This document shows, piece after piece, positions 20,222 to 31,565 of a stretch of DNA of 64,000 nt. Source of the DNA: Schizophyllum amplum (lineage: Eukaryota > Basidiomycota > Agaricomycetes > Agaricales > Schizophyllaceae); contig VDMD01000002.1 in NCBI GenBank assembly GCA_007026445.1, forward strand, positions 992,001 through 1,056,000, given 5' to 3'. The notes under the pieces were generated by a model that saw only the letters and a list, made by a program, of their open reading frames with translations, did not search any database and was not told the origin of the DNA. The translations under genes and the position numbers were made by a program. The first letter of the stretch is position 1, and each line of letters opens with the position of its first letter.

Positions 20222-21810
20222 ATGGCCAAACTCGAGAGCAGCTCGCCCCCAGGCCCTGTCGTCTTCCACAGGAAGCCTGACCACCATGCACGCGCGTCCT
20301 GGTTCATGAAGTGGGCCGTCGACCCAGGTACGTGCCCGTCCTTCGACATTCCCTCGCCCACATTGATCGTCCTCCAGTCGCCGCCTTCAAAGTGCTGCTT
20401 GTCCCCATAGTCGGATACGCCGCCTACGAGGCCGTCGGCTGCGTCGCACCTCTTTCCTCCCCCAACCCCTTCGCATCGTTCCTCGTCGTCCAGCACCGCA
20501 TCCCCGGCTCGCCCGACGACGACCCCCGCTACCAGAAGGACGTGCGCGACTTCGTGCTCATCGCGTACTACATCGTCTTCTGGTCGTTCTGCCGCATCGT
20601 ACTCGCCGGGCGCGCCTTCCCCGCCATCGCCCGCCACTTCGGGCTGAAGAAAGAGGCGAAGGTGGAGCGGTTCGGCGAGCAGGGCTACGCAATGTGCTAC
20701 TTCTCCGCGTCGGGCATCCTGGGCTTGGTGTGTACCGCGCGCCTCGTTGCAGATGTTTGTATCCTCATGTCTTGCAGAAAGTCATGTCCCAGCTGCCGAT
20801 TTGGTGGTACCAAACGGAGCACTTTTGGCTCGGTGAGCAGATTTGGTGCTTTATGCATGATTCGGGGACTAACGCGGCCTACAGAGTATCCGCATTGGGA
20901 CATGATACCCGAGCTCAAGCAGTTCTATCTCATGCAGGCGGCGCACTGGCTGCACGAGCTCCTCATCATGGTCCTCGGCTTTGAGAAGCCTCGCAAGGAC
21001 TACTACGAGCTCGTCGTGCACCATGCTGTGACTCTTTGGTTGATAGGGTGAGCTGGCTGAGGACTATCTTCCACATCCGCGTATACTCACATACTGTTCC
21101 TTCTCAGCTGGAGCTATCTTGTCAACATGACCCCTATGGGTGTCGCGGTTTTCGTTAGCATGGATGTGCCGGACGTGTTTTTGGCCGTGAGTGCCTTCGT
21201 CGCATACCCGTAGTGCCCTGCCTCACCTTTCGCCCAGCTCACAAAACTCCTCAACTACCTGCAAATGGACCGTCTCAAAATCGGGGTCTTTGTCGTCTTC
21301 TTTGCAATCTGGACGTGCGTCTTGTTCCTCTCTCATTTCTTCGCGCTCCCCAGCTCATCACGGGGCCTCTTCTAGCTACTTCCGCCACTGGCTCAATCTC
21401 GTCATGCTGTACTCCATCTGGACGGAGTTCGAGCTCGTTCCGTGCGTTGGCTTGCCATCCTGCGGCTTGTGACTTACCTAACCACTCGGATATAGGGAGA
21501 TACATCGGCGCTGGAACCCACCCACGGGCGCGTGGCTCACCTGGTGGATGCAGTGGCAGATGTTCGGGCCCATCATGATGCTGCAGCTACTCAATCTGCT
21601 GTGGTACGGCTTGATGTGGCGTATTCTCTACAGGTGCGTTTTGTTCGGTGGCTTGGGGCCCTTCACGGTGGCCTGGGCTGTCGATGGATGCCCTAGTCTC
21701 TCGATGCTCAGCAATTCTGACAATATCGCAGGGCGATCATGACTTCGGAGGCGCGCGATGACCGGTCGGATGACGAAGACGAGGTGGAGGAGCTGGCGAA
21801 GAAAAAGTAG
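20222..21810 (+). CDS. LAG1: Ceramide synthase, LAG1/LAC1 type (copy 2, tandem)
   Basis: A close paralogue of the gene just upstream, with the same exon plan and largely the same sequence. The ATG at 20222 opens MAKLESSSPPGPVVFHRKPD; the joint DP/VAAFKVLL uses donor GTACGT and an acceptor ending CCTCCAG. The Lag1 motif is intact (VHHAVTLWLIG then WSYLVNM, SMDVPDVFLA). Extra introns split the TLC domain at LWLIG/WSYL and at FFAIWT/YFRHW, where copy 1 reads through, so the copies differ by intron gain or loss. The tail again ends acidic then AKKK. Substitutions are concentrated in the N-terminal 40 residues and the luminal loop. Acyl-chain specificity may differ from copy 1; this cannot be read from sequence. 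Confidence 0.9.
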
Positions 21811-22561
21811 CGGGATACGTATATACCCGGACTGGATGGAGCGGTAATTGTGTCTTTCTTTATTGCCTTCCTTGCGAGGTCTTACACATAAGTACATCAT
21901 AATCTCAGACTGCACAGTGTAGTCCCTGGCAGTACTCTACCGTTACCATGCATTTGGTGGTTCACTCGGATGAAGTTGAACTTCGCCTATCTCAAATTTG
22001 TACGCCACCCGGCCGCGGCGTCTGCTGCAAGTCTGTTGTGTAGCATGACGTTGAGAGTGGGATGCATCGGCCATCGGGCCCATGTATTGCTCGTGTACGT
22101 TCGTCGCTGCTCAGTAAGTACAGCAAGTACTTTTACGGGGCAGTGCGTCTCCAATATGTGTTGACTGACCTTGACCGACGCAGACCAGTGACAGGTAATT
22201 TGTGGCACCGATTCCTCGTCGCTCCGCTTGCTCGCCATATATGTGCGACGTTCCACAGCTACCGCCAGCTGAACGTAACTTCCACCACCATGTATACCGG
22301 CCGCTCGCAGAACGTCACCCTCCCCGTCATCGACGTGTCCTTCTTGAATCGCCTTCATCGATACGGGCATTGTTGTGCTACAGATCATGCAAGCTAAATA
22401 ACTCAGAGTCACTCGTGTCTTCAGGTTTGCGTAAGTTGCGTTGAGCATGCCCCTTTCTAATTCGGCATCTGCCGGAAGTCGAACCATGGAGTGATGTGTG
22501 ACAAAATGTCACGTCAGGACTGACTTGTCGTACACCAAGTTCCTCAACATCACCAAGCGCA
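21811..22561. other. Intergenic, one unsupported minus-strand open frame
   Basis: A 166-codon open frame lies on the minus strand at 21987-22487 beginning MVRLPADAELERGMLN. It has no recognisable domain and its composition is not distinctive. It is noted here rather than called. The remainder is probably the promoter of the dehydrogenase at 22562. Confidence 0.35.
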
Positions 22562-23519
22562 ATGTATATCCGCACAGTAGTCGTGACTGGCGCGACAAAG
22601 CAAGGACGCCTTCACTTCTTCTTACAATTGATTTTAACGACGACTCTGCCCACAGAGGTATTGGTCTTGCTACCATACGTTTCCTTCTTGAGGAGTACAA
22701 GGTGCGCGTAGCCGCGCTCTCGCGGTCGCGCACGCCCGAGATCGATGAGTTGGAGAAGAAACATGAGGACTCTCTCCTTGTGGCAAAATGTGACGTGTGA
22801 GCATCTTGCTCTACGATCGTCATCCCTAAAGCACCTCAACTCATCTCTAACCGCCCCAGCGCCGATGAGCAGTCTCTAGCAGCCGCCATCGCGTCCGTGA
22901 TAGACAAATGGGGAACCATCGATGCTCTGGTACTCAACGCCGGTGCCATTGAGCCCATTGCCCGTATAACGGACACCAACGTCCCGCTCGCCGCCTGGCG
23001 CAGCGCTCTCGACGTGAATGTTCTGAGTCTGGTCGTCGCTCTGAGAGCTGCGGTGCCCGCGCTCAAGAACAGCGTCGGCGGCGGACGCGTGATCTTTGTC
23101 AGCTCTGGTGCTGCGACCAAGGGCACCCCGGGCTGGGGTGCCTATAATGCCGGCAAGGCAGCGATGAACTCGATCTGCAGGTGCGTCAGGGCCTCCCGAT
23201 TTCCTTCGTGAGCATTTATGAGTCTTACCTTGTGCTAAACAGGACATTCGCGGAGGAGGAACCCTCCATCGTCAGCGTCGCTTTGCGTCCGGGCGTCGTC
23301 GATACCGACATGCAGCGCGTCATTCGCGAGACGGGCGCTGTCGGGATGACGGAGAAGGGACATCAGCAATTCGTGCAGCAGCATGCGGAGGGGAAGTTGG
23401 TCAAGCCAGAGCAGCCGGGGCACGTCATTGCGGGACTGGCGTTGAGCGCGCCAAAGGAGCTTTCTGGGCAGTTTGTGTCGTGGGACGCGGATGACCTGAA
23501 AGCCTTCCGAGAAGAATGA
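22562..23519 (+). CDS. Short-chain dehydrogenase/reductase (SDR), Irc24-like
   Basis: A cytosolic NAD(P)H-dependent oxidoreductase. Four exons: 22562-22599, 22656-22796, 22860-23180 and 23243-23519. Spliced start is MYIRTVVVTGATKGIGLATI; the cofactor motif TGATKGIG is created by splicing across a GC-AG intron (donor AA/GCAAGG, acceptor CCACAG). The rest shows LVLNAGAIEP (NAG motif), VSSGAAT with catalytic Ser, and AYNAGKAAMN with the YxxxK pair. About 258 residues, normal for a classical SDR. Best resemblance is to yeast YIR035C/YIR036C-type reductases. The substrate is not predictable. Confidence 0.87.
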
Positions 23520-23652
23520 GTATCAGGCCAACGAGGGCCTCGTTGAAGATTCCGATGAATGTGCCGCAACAGCAGCACCTCTATATGACGATGTGATAAA
23601 GTATACAAGACGCTCTATGATCTATGAGACAGCCGATCAACCCTCTATACGT

Positions 23653-25818
23653 CTATTCGTCTTCCACTTCACCTATGTTCAGCCCCCTCACACCCTTCAA
23701 GCCCATCTTGCCCACGGTCTGCTTGCGCAGCGTCGGGAGCTGGGAGTTCTCCCAGCCCAGCCCTTCATGTACAAATACAGCGGCGCGATCGACCAGGTCC
23801 TGCGGCTTCCATCTCATCTTGGACAGGTACTGCTTGTAGAAGCCCATCCACGCGCGATACGCCTTGCCCTTGTGTCCCTTGGGCACGCGGGCAATGGCTG
23901 GACGCAGCATGACGCGCATTTGCTGCAACTGCCCTTCTGCAGGGGCAGGCGACGGAGTGATAGGTAGCTCGGCGATGTCCTTCTGCATGAGGAAAAACTT
24001 CTCGGCGGGGTCGAGGATGATAACACCACGCCCTGACCCGCCAGCGCGCGCTGTACGTCCAAGACGATGTACATAGTCTTGAGACGTTCCGGGAACGCCG
24101 GCCTGAAGGACCATCGAAACACTAGGTGACGGGTTCAATTCAATGAGGAATCGCAGGGTAATGATGAGAGGCTTACTTTGGAAAGTCCATCCCACGCGCC
24201 GTCACATCGGACGAAACCATGATACCTGTCTTTGCGTTCTTGAAAGCATCTGCAGTGCGAGTCCTTGCCGACTGGCTCAGCCGACTATGCATCGGCCACA
24301 CGGGAGGAAGCCCAGAGATTTCCGCAAGCGCGGCAGCAGCCCAGGCTGTCTGGTTCGCCGTCGGGAAGAAAACCATGATCTTGGCTGCACCCTTCAGGTT
24401 CTGGATCTCCTCCAGGATGATCGACAACGCGACGGGCAGAGAATCCTCGAAGCGAACCTCGACAACACTCTGAGGGACTTGGAAAACGATGAGAATCTCA
24501 TAAGTAGTGTATGATGTTGTACTGACCGTGCATGTGAGTGTTCTGTTCATTTTCCGGGATAGTCGATATCAGCTTGTAGTCCGAACTCAGCGTCGCTTTG
24601 ATGATCTGCAGCGGGTAAGTCTCGCATGCATGAAAAAGGAGTGAGCGCATACCTGCTTGACGCTGTCATCCATGGTTGCGCTGTAGAACAGTGTTTGCCT
24701 AGGCTGTACCGCACGGTCAGGAAGACGCGCGCGGATCTGGTCGAGCTGAGGCTTGAACCCAGCGTCCAGCATCCGGTCCGCTTCATCGTACACAAGAAAC
24801 TGTAGCTTTCTGAATTTGGCGCCAGCGTTGTTGTTCTGCAGGTGGTCATTGAGCCGACCTGGCGTAGCGACCAGAATGTCGCAGCGATCGCGCAGGATGC
24901 GGTTGGCCTCGGTATTCATGCTAACATGGCATTAGCGATGAGGGGTTTTGATCGAGAGAAGCATCTCACTTTGTACCTCCAATGGCTGTTGCGACCCGAA
25001 GCGGCGAGCCATGCAAGAGAGGCATGCACTCGTTCTGGATCTGTGAAATGGCGGGTATCTGAGACCGTCTGCTCGTCATCACTCTACAGAATAACATACC
25101 TGAATGGCGAGATCACGCGTGGGCGTGACTATGAGAGCAGAAAACGAGTCGCCGGTGAGCGCATTGCCCTGTTGGCGCAGTTTTTCTATGATGGGTAGGA
25201 GGAACGCCAAGGTTTTGCCTGCGAAACGGATGAGGGCCAATCGATGGACGGACTTTATCAAGCGTACCGGTTCCAGTCTTGGCTTGGACGACGAGGTCAT
25301 GACCTTCTAGAGACAGCTGATAAGGTGCGTAAGTGAAAGATCATGAGGAAGCATGTGGGAGTATACCTGTATTGTGGCGGCTGCGAAGACGGTGAGGACA
25401 TGAAAGACGACTCGAGTGCCAGAGCGGCTCACCCTGAACTGGGCTCATGAACCTGAAGCAGCTTGTTAGCTGAGCCTCAACAGATGACCTTTTTGGGAAC
25501 GCACTCGTGTTTAATGGCAGCCTTCGTCGCATCTGAGAGAGGCGCATCCTTGAACCTCATGTTCGTCGCATGCGCCGTGAAAGGCACAGCCGTCTGCGAG
25601 AACTCGCGTACGGGCAGCGCTTGCAGAGCTGCTTGAGGCGCCGCGGGGCGAGGCGGCCTTGCTCCACCACGACCACGCCCGTAGCCGCGACCGCGACCGC
25701 GTCCAGGGCGATTGACTTGCCCTTCTGGTGCTGAACCTCTTGTCGGGGGCATGGTGAAGATTGTGCGAGAATAAAGTTGCTGTATGAGGGTGGGCAGAGG
25801 ACGTCTGAATCTCAACAT
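23653..25818 (-). CDS. MSS116: Mitochondrial DEAD-box RNA helicase, Mss116-like (copy 1)
   Basis: An ATP-dependent RNA chaperone for group I/II intron splicing and translation in mitochondria. The ATG at 25818 opens MLRFRRPLPTLIQQLYSRTI, a clear matrix-targeting presequence, followed by an RG-rich linker. Motifs in order: Q-motif in FMSPVQAATIQ, motif I AKTGTGKT, Ia PTRDLAIQ, Ib TPGRL, II VYDEADRML, III SAT, IV IMVFFPT, V SSDVTARGMDFP, VI HRLGRTARAG, then the Mss116-type C-terminal extension ending GEVEDE. Two exons are tiny: 20 bases (FMSPVQ) and 14 bases (AATIQ). The next exon begins at CTGTCTCTAGAAGGT. A paralogue lies directly upstream in the same orientation. Confidence 0.9.
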
Positions 25819-26080
25819 GCAGGTAAGTTAAGAAGAAAGAAAAGGCAGACGGCTACCGATCCTTCTTCCCCCAATCCAATCGCGCTTGGACAGGCGCGCG
25901 CGTCGCGCGTGTGGCGGTCGACCGTCGGACGCGTGTACGTAATCAGGTGCACGCCACCGACTAACGCACTTTTATCTAGACCGAGGAAGAAGAGCATGCA
26001 TATAGCACAGTAACTTATAGAGAGCCGGTAGGTTGGTGTGCTCCGAGAGGTTCATACTGAGCGACCACAGAGCAAATGAG

Positions 26081-28224
26081 TTATCCAGCCTTTGCCCTCT
26101 TTCGCGAGTGCTTATCCCACTTCGCCTTTTTCTCCTTCACCTCTTCCTTCGACGATTGCAACTGCTCATCCCGCACCACTTCCACTCCACGCACTTCACC
26201 CAGTCGCAGCATCGTCGCTACGCTTTTCGCAATTGGCGGCGCATAATCAAGGTGCCACCCGAGCCCGCCGACCACATAGTCAAGTGCCTCCTCAACAAGT
26301 CGCGTGCGGGACCAGCGCAGGTTATGCGTGTGAGAGGCGTAGTAGCTCAGCCACGCGCGGTAGGCATCTGCCTTCACATCTGAAGGTACCTTTGCAAAGG
26401 TGGCAGCGACGGCCTCGGAGAGGATATGAAGTTGGTCGGCGGGAAGGGGCGGTGCACGCTTTAAGGGAAGGCGGCGGATCTGGGGCAGCGAAAGGAAGAA
26501 GGTCTCCGAAGGATCGAGAACGATGACTCCGCGACCGGAAGCACCAGCGCGCGCGGTGCGCCCTAGTCGGTGAATGTATTGCTCTGCATCGTTCGGTATC
26601 CCAACTTGCAGAACCAATGTCACGCTGTAAAAAAAGAGAGTCGGATCATGAGCAGATTTGCTTATAGAAATGCAAAACACACCCAGGAAAATCCATTCCC
26701 CTCGCCGTCACGTCTGATGAGACAAGGATCGCGCTCTCCGCCTTCCTGAAGGCCTCTGCCACGAAATTTCTCTTCTGCAGCGTCATCCTACCGTGGATGT
26801 CATAGACGGCCGGAAGTCCTCGTATTCGCTTGAAAACGGCGGTCGCCCAGTCCACTTGACGTGTGGTAGGAAGGAAGACGATGGCTTTTGACTTGGACTT
26901 CATTCCCGAGCCAGTCGATTTCGAGTGCTCTTCCATGTCGTCTTGGAGAACTGACAAAGCGACAGGAAAAGAGTCAGCAAATGACGCGAGATGATACGCC
27001 TGAGGCACTGGAGAGGCCAGGGTTGTAAGTTTCTTCATCCGCGATTGAATCAAATCCCAAGCTTACCATGTTCGTGCGTCCCAGCCTCATCTTCACCAAA
27101 GGTCTTGATAAACTCGTACGCAGGTTCAAGGTGCGACGCAGCCACCTGCAATTGGTCAATAGCCGCGCGTGCTCCAAGGAAAATAACCGCACCGTCTTCA
27201 CGTTCTCGTCGATTGTGGCACTGAACATCATCGTCTGCCTCGGTGATCCCTTCGCACTCGGAAGAAGCTCCACGATCGCGTCCAGCTGCTGTTTGAACCC
27301 CTCTTCCAACAAACGGTCGACCTCATCGTAGACCAGCGTATCCAGAGCAGACACTTTGTCCACAAATGACGCGTCAGACAAATGATCCAATAGCCTGCCT
27401 GGCGTAGCGACCAAGATATCGCAGCATTTCCTTGTGAGCTGCCGGCGTTCTTCCTTCATGCTGAGACAGTCAGTCAGCGCGTGGCGCTCCTCAGCAAAGA
27501 GTTCACCCACTCTGTCCCACCCACAGCATGCGCGACTGAGTACTCGGACCCCACCAGTAAGCGACGAGCCTGCTCCTCAATCTGGCGATACCGTGGTCAA
27601 TGAAGAAGGTATGTATATGGATGGAGAACGCGCCTGCATAGCGAGATCCCGGGTAGGCGCCATCACGACGGCACATATACCCTCGCGAGATTTCCTTTGC
27701 TGTAGCTTCTCCACTATAGGTATCAGGAATGCGAGAGTCTTGCCTTCGGAAGAGCAGCTCGTAAAAAAAAGACAACGACTCCGGAATTCGAAACTTACCA
27801 GTTCCCGTCTTCGCTTGAACGAGCAGATCTTTGTCTTGTAGTGCGGGCTAAGATGCCAAATATTTGAATAGATAAGAAGAAACAAAAAGGAAGGCTACCT
27901 TCAAGCTCGCAGCTACAATGTTGGGGTGCCCAGTCAGCCAGCATCACATGTTCACAACGCGCAGATGCCGACCTTGAACCTCAGTCAGGTGGCTGAAAGA
28001 CGCTCAGCCTGGGCATTTACTAAATTTATAAGCGATGAAGCCTACTCGTGCTCTATGTTTGCCTTCAAGGCCAGCGAAAGCGGCGCATCAGCATACCGCT
28101 GCGAGCTTAGAAGACTGTTGCGACGTTCATGCAAGACCGACCGGGTGACGTTGGTGAGGGAGCAGATTGGTACCCTAGAGTAGCGCAGAGTGCGTGGAAG
28201 GGATGGCCTGATGATGCATAGCAT
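26081..28224 (-). CDS. DEAD-box-family RNA helicase, Mss116-like (copy 2, DEVD variant)
   Basis: A tandem paralogue of the helicase at 23653. The ATG at 28224 opens MLCIIRPSLPRTLRYSRVPI, rich in Arg and hydrophobics with no acid until later, so also probably mitochondrial. The same two microexons are present: 20 bases coding HLTEVQ and 14 bases coding AASLK, which together give the Q-motif. Motif I AKTGTGKT, III FSAT, V SSDVTARGMDFP and VI HRLGRTARAG are intact, but motif II reads VYDEVDRLL, that is DEVD instead of DEAD. The C-terminal extension is longer and ends in a Lys-rich tail (KKAKWDKHSRKRAKAG). Most likely active, as the Ala of DEAD tolerates replacement in related families, but possibly divergent in kinetics or target. 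Confidence 0.87.
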
Positions 28225-28387
28225 CTGGCGGTCAAGGAATAAGGACGGCCAACGGAGAAGGAGAACCCGGGCTGAACACAAACCACATTCCAAGTAGTAT
28301 AAAATTCCCACGTGCACGTGATCCACGGTTGGACTTTGCGTTATGCGGTGCTCGGATAGTTGTGGTACCCTTTCATCTGTTCCCGAC

Positions 28388-30090
28388 TCAGAGCGAGATG
28401 AGGAAATACCAAATCACTTCTCTAGTCAGTTTAGTACAGTACTTGCTCAAATAGACGAGATGGTAAATAGTCCAAGACAAGCAAGCGATTTCCCTCGGTT
28501 CGCACAGACGGCCGGACACGGGACAGAAGTGAATAACGCCCAACATGCGGTCCTCGCAGACTGCATCACGCCGGTCTAGTAGCTTAACGAGCGATCCATC
28601 TCCTTTTCCTTTCTTTGGGCCCTGGACATCGACCCCGAGCTCCATATGGACCGCCGTGACATGAGCCTCATCCCGATGAAAAGGAAGTTCCTCATGGCCC
28701 GGATCGTAGTATGTAGCCACAATGATGCCTTCGCATGTGCGAAGGGGCAACGGGCTACCGTAGCCAGAACTTGTCGCCAACCGTGGATAGGACGTTTCCA
28801 AGATTATCGTCGCAGGCGGTGCAGAATCTTCGGCTGGTCCCTCCTCGATACGATGGCGGACAAGCTCTTCTGGCGTACCGCTGTGTAGAAGGAGATCAAA
28901 TATCGACACACCATACGCACGGTGCAGGACACTCCGATACAGAGACCCAGCCACAGTGGGGTTAGGCAAAATGCGGACGGGCTCCGCACGATCCAACGGG
29001 AGTGTCGAAGAGACAGGGGTGAAAGGAGGCAGAACATCGTATACTAGCAGGCCCTGCTCCTGCATATAGATTATCACGCTATCGCGCGTCAGCAGGCACT
29101 ATATTCGTGTCAGACAGTTGTATCGGTGAAAAAAACTGATGTCGCTAACCTCTTTCATTTCCCGTTCTGGCGGTCCAGGGAGACACCAAGACGCTATAGC
29201 GTTCCTCCTGTGAGCCCAGACACCAACGACGTCTAGTTCGACAATACAAGCGAGGCGTTCGGCGGTAGCGCAAGACCAGTGAGTAGTTATATATTGCCGA
29301 CCCTTCAGTAAAAGATAGGTAACTACTTCGGCCCTTGGGATTGAAGAAAGTCCGTGAACCCTGTAGAGAAGGATGGATGTGGTAGTCAAGCTGTAGCAGC
29401 CGAATTAGCGACAGGGAAAAGAACGACGGACAATGCACACCTGGTGTTATAAGATGTTATGTATGAAGGCCAGAAGAATGGCATCGCTGTTGTCGACGAC
29501 ATAAATTTCAAGATACCATGCCGACCCATCTGCGAGAGGCCTCAGATCTGTCTGTTGAAGACTGAGGAAGAGCATTGTGGAAGTGGCGAACTCGCGCGCT
29601 GATCGAGGTCGTAGACGCGAAGGTCGAGATCCGTCTCCACAAGCAAGTATCTTCCTCCGGGAAGGAGGTAGGGGTCCCACAGGCTATCATCATAATCATT
29701 CATAACCATTCAGTAAGTCCAGAAAAGCCTCGCGCTGTCGCAGATGCTCTAGGTGGCCAATCGCGCCGTTTCCAGCGTTTGCAGCGCATCGTCTGGCACG
29801 CTGTAGGAAAGCTGGCGCTGAAGGACACCGAGCCCACAGAGCGGCGTGACGCAGCTCAGTCGTCGTCATCTTCTCCGTGGGATAAGTCGATGTGATAACG
29901 TCGTTCCGGATCATACTCTGGCGCAGCGCAGTTGACCAGACTGTCCGGGATTCCGAGGTCTCCCGGAGGGTCGTGCATGTTTGTTAGTACCCGTCAGTTC
30001 CAAGTTGACGCCGACATCCGCCGCTGGGGACAGGTCAAAATCGCAATGGGTAGCAAGAAAGACTGTAGGTCAATCAGAACATCTGTTGGG
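28388..30090 (-). CDS. F-box-like protein with beta-propeller-type C-terminus, model incomplete
   Basis: Coding segments appear in several minus-strand frames joined by short introns. About 30090-29995 reads DVLIDLQSFLLPIAILTC, F-box-like. About 29914-29700 contains TEKMTTTELRHAALWARC. About 29680-29590 reads YLLPGGRYLLVETDLDLRVY, typical of the 'LPGGRYLL' step before the propeller in mushroom F-box proteins. Then 29389-29150 and finally 29077-28388 (HRDEAHVTAVHMELG, MLGVIHFCPVSGRL). The start codon was not found and intron edges are approximate. Function would be substrate recognition in an SCF ubiquitin ligase if the F-box is real; these families are greatly expanded in mushrooms. Confidence 0.5.
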
Positions 30091-30715
30091 AGAGACAACA
30101 GGCCCGACGCGGGCTCTCCGTTCCAGTGCCTACATGAGAGATGCGAACAAGATGCGCGTCGGAATGTCGGTCCGCATCAATGCATCTTTAACTACAGCAC
30201 ACGTGATCCGTGGCAGCGTGCACCAAAACGTGCATTCGACCTGCTGCCTTGAAAATGAAGTCGCAGGCGGCAGCAGCCCAGTGCCAAAATGCCCAACGCA
30301 CGCTACCAGGTCCACCAGGGCGCATGCAGTATGTGAAGCACGATTTGGAGCTTCTGGCGATGTACCTATTGCTTGCGCGCCGGGTCGGATGCGAATTCTG
30401 GACACAAGGAATTCGTGGGGGCCGTTAACTTGGGGCTCTATATCATACTGGCGTAGCACTGTACCATATCGATAGAATGTAGAGCCGCATAAACGGTAAG
30501 TAGGTGCGTGAGTACACAAACAGGCTATATAAAACGCCAGACATTACAGATGGAAGAACAACGGCTCGTGTACACGAGTGGAAATCAAACAACACGAACA
30601 CCGCGGGCCAGAGACCCCAAGGGTATAGATACAAAGAGAGGAAGGGAATCGTCAGAAGCGGCGGACATTATCCATCGAGCGCAAAAGTGGACCAATGTCA
30701 GATGGGCGGACTCGC
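30091..30715. other. Intergenic, no gene supported
   Basis: It holds the unresolved 5' part of the F-box gene and the 3' flank of the cupredoxin gene. Open frames are short and without motifs. Confidence 0.45.
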
Positions 30716-31565
30716 TCAAAGGAATGCGAGACCCGTGCCGATGGCACCGAGGAGGGCGGCCAGCTTGGAGGCGCTGCCCATGGTGAGGCCAAGCACGCCG
30801 TTGCTGTCGCCGGTGCTGCTGGACGTGTGGCTCGTGGCAGTACGGGTCGACGAGCGCGACGAGGAGGACGACGAATCGTCATCATCCGAGTCGGAGCCGT
30901 TCAGGCGTTCGGCGTTGCGCTGGATCATGGGATCAGCTGCTGACATGAGACATGCTTTTCAGTACTTACGACGAAGGCGTCCAAGTTCTCGTAGTCGCTG
31001 TCATTCACGTTGATGCCACCAACGCCACCCTCGCCGCAAGTGTTATAGTCGTAGAACCAGAGCGTCATGTTCTCGATCTCCGGCGTAATTGGAACGGAGA
31101 GCTGCGTGACGGCGGTGAAGTTGCCAGCGTCCCGGAGGCCAGAGTCGAACCCGTTGATGGTCGAGTTGGCAGCGTTGGCCGGGATACAAGGCGTGGCAAA
31201 CAGACTCTGCGTGACTGAGCGCTTGAGTGAGTATAAGCTCAGAGGCGCTGTAGATGTAATACTCACCGCTGTGGTTTCCCTGGGTGACTGCACGAATAGG
31301 GGGGAAAGGGTAAGCGTGTAGTTAACATGCAGAACTACTGCAGACGCACAGTTGAAGAAGACGATGTCGTTCAACTTCGCCGTGACCTGCTGAGGGTCGA
31401 AAACCGCCGACGCATTGTCCGTCGTGTTCCCGCCGACCTGAATCCAGATCTGCTTTGCCGCAGCGAACGACGCGAGTCCGGTGAGAGCCTAAGGCATACG
31501 ATAAGTGGGGAAGGGGGGCAAGATTGGGCACTTGGACGCACAACGACACTGAGAGCAGAGACCAT
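30716..31565 (-). CDS. Secreted GPI-anchored cupredoxin-like protein
   Basis: Extracellular, cell-wall or membrane attached; the family is built on a blue-copper fold, often of unknown role and often induced in development or lignocellulose growth. Exon 1 codes MVSALSVV and joins to ALTGLASFAAAK, completing a signal peptide of about 19 residues. Then IWIQVGGNTTDNASAVFDPQQV and KLNDIVFFNF. A 21-base exon encodes TQGNHS, contributing the likely copper His, followed by VTQSLFATPC and TLWFYDYNTC, the His/Cys neighbourhood of the fold. The last intron (GTAAGT to ATGATCCAG) joins DAFV to RNAERL. A Ser-rich stalk (SSSSSSRSSTRTATSHTSSS) and a hydrophobic end (AALLGAIGTGLAFL) fit GPI anchoring. Several N-x-S/T sites are present. 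Confidence 0.8.

Noticed and set aside
21987..22487. Open frame of 166 codons on the minus strand
   Set aside because: It has an ATG and fair length, but no domain, no relation to neighbours, and lies in the probable promoter of the dehydrogenase. Mentioned only in the intergenic entry.
27880..28050. Loss of the Q-motif in the second helicase
   Set aside because: At first no FMxPVQ-like exon was found, but a 20-base exon coding HLTEVQ with proper acceptor and donor restores the motif in frame.
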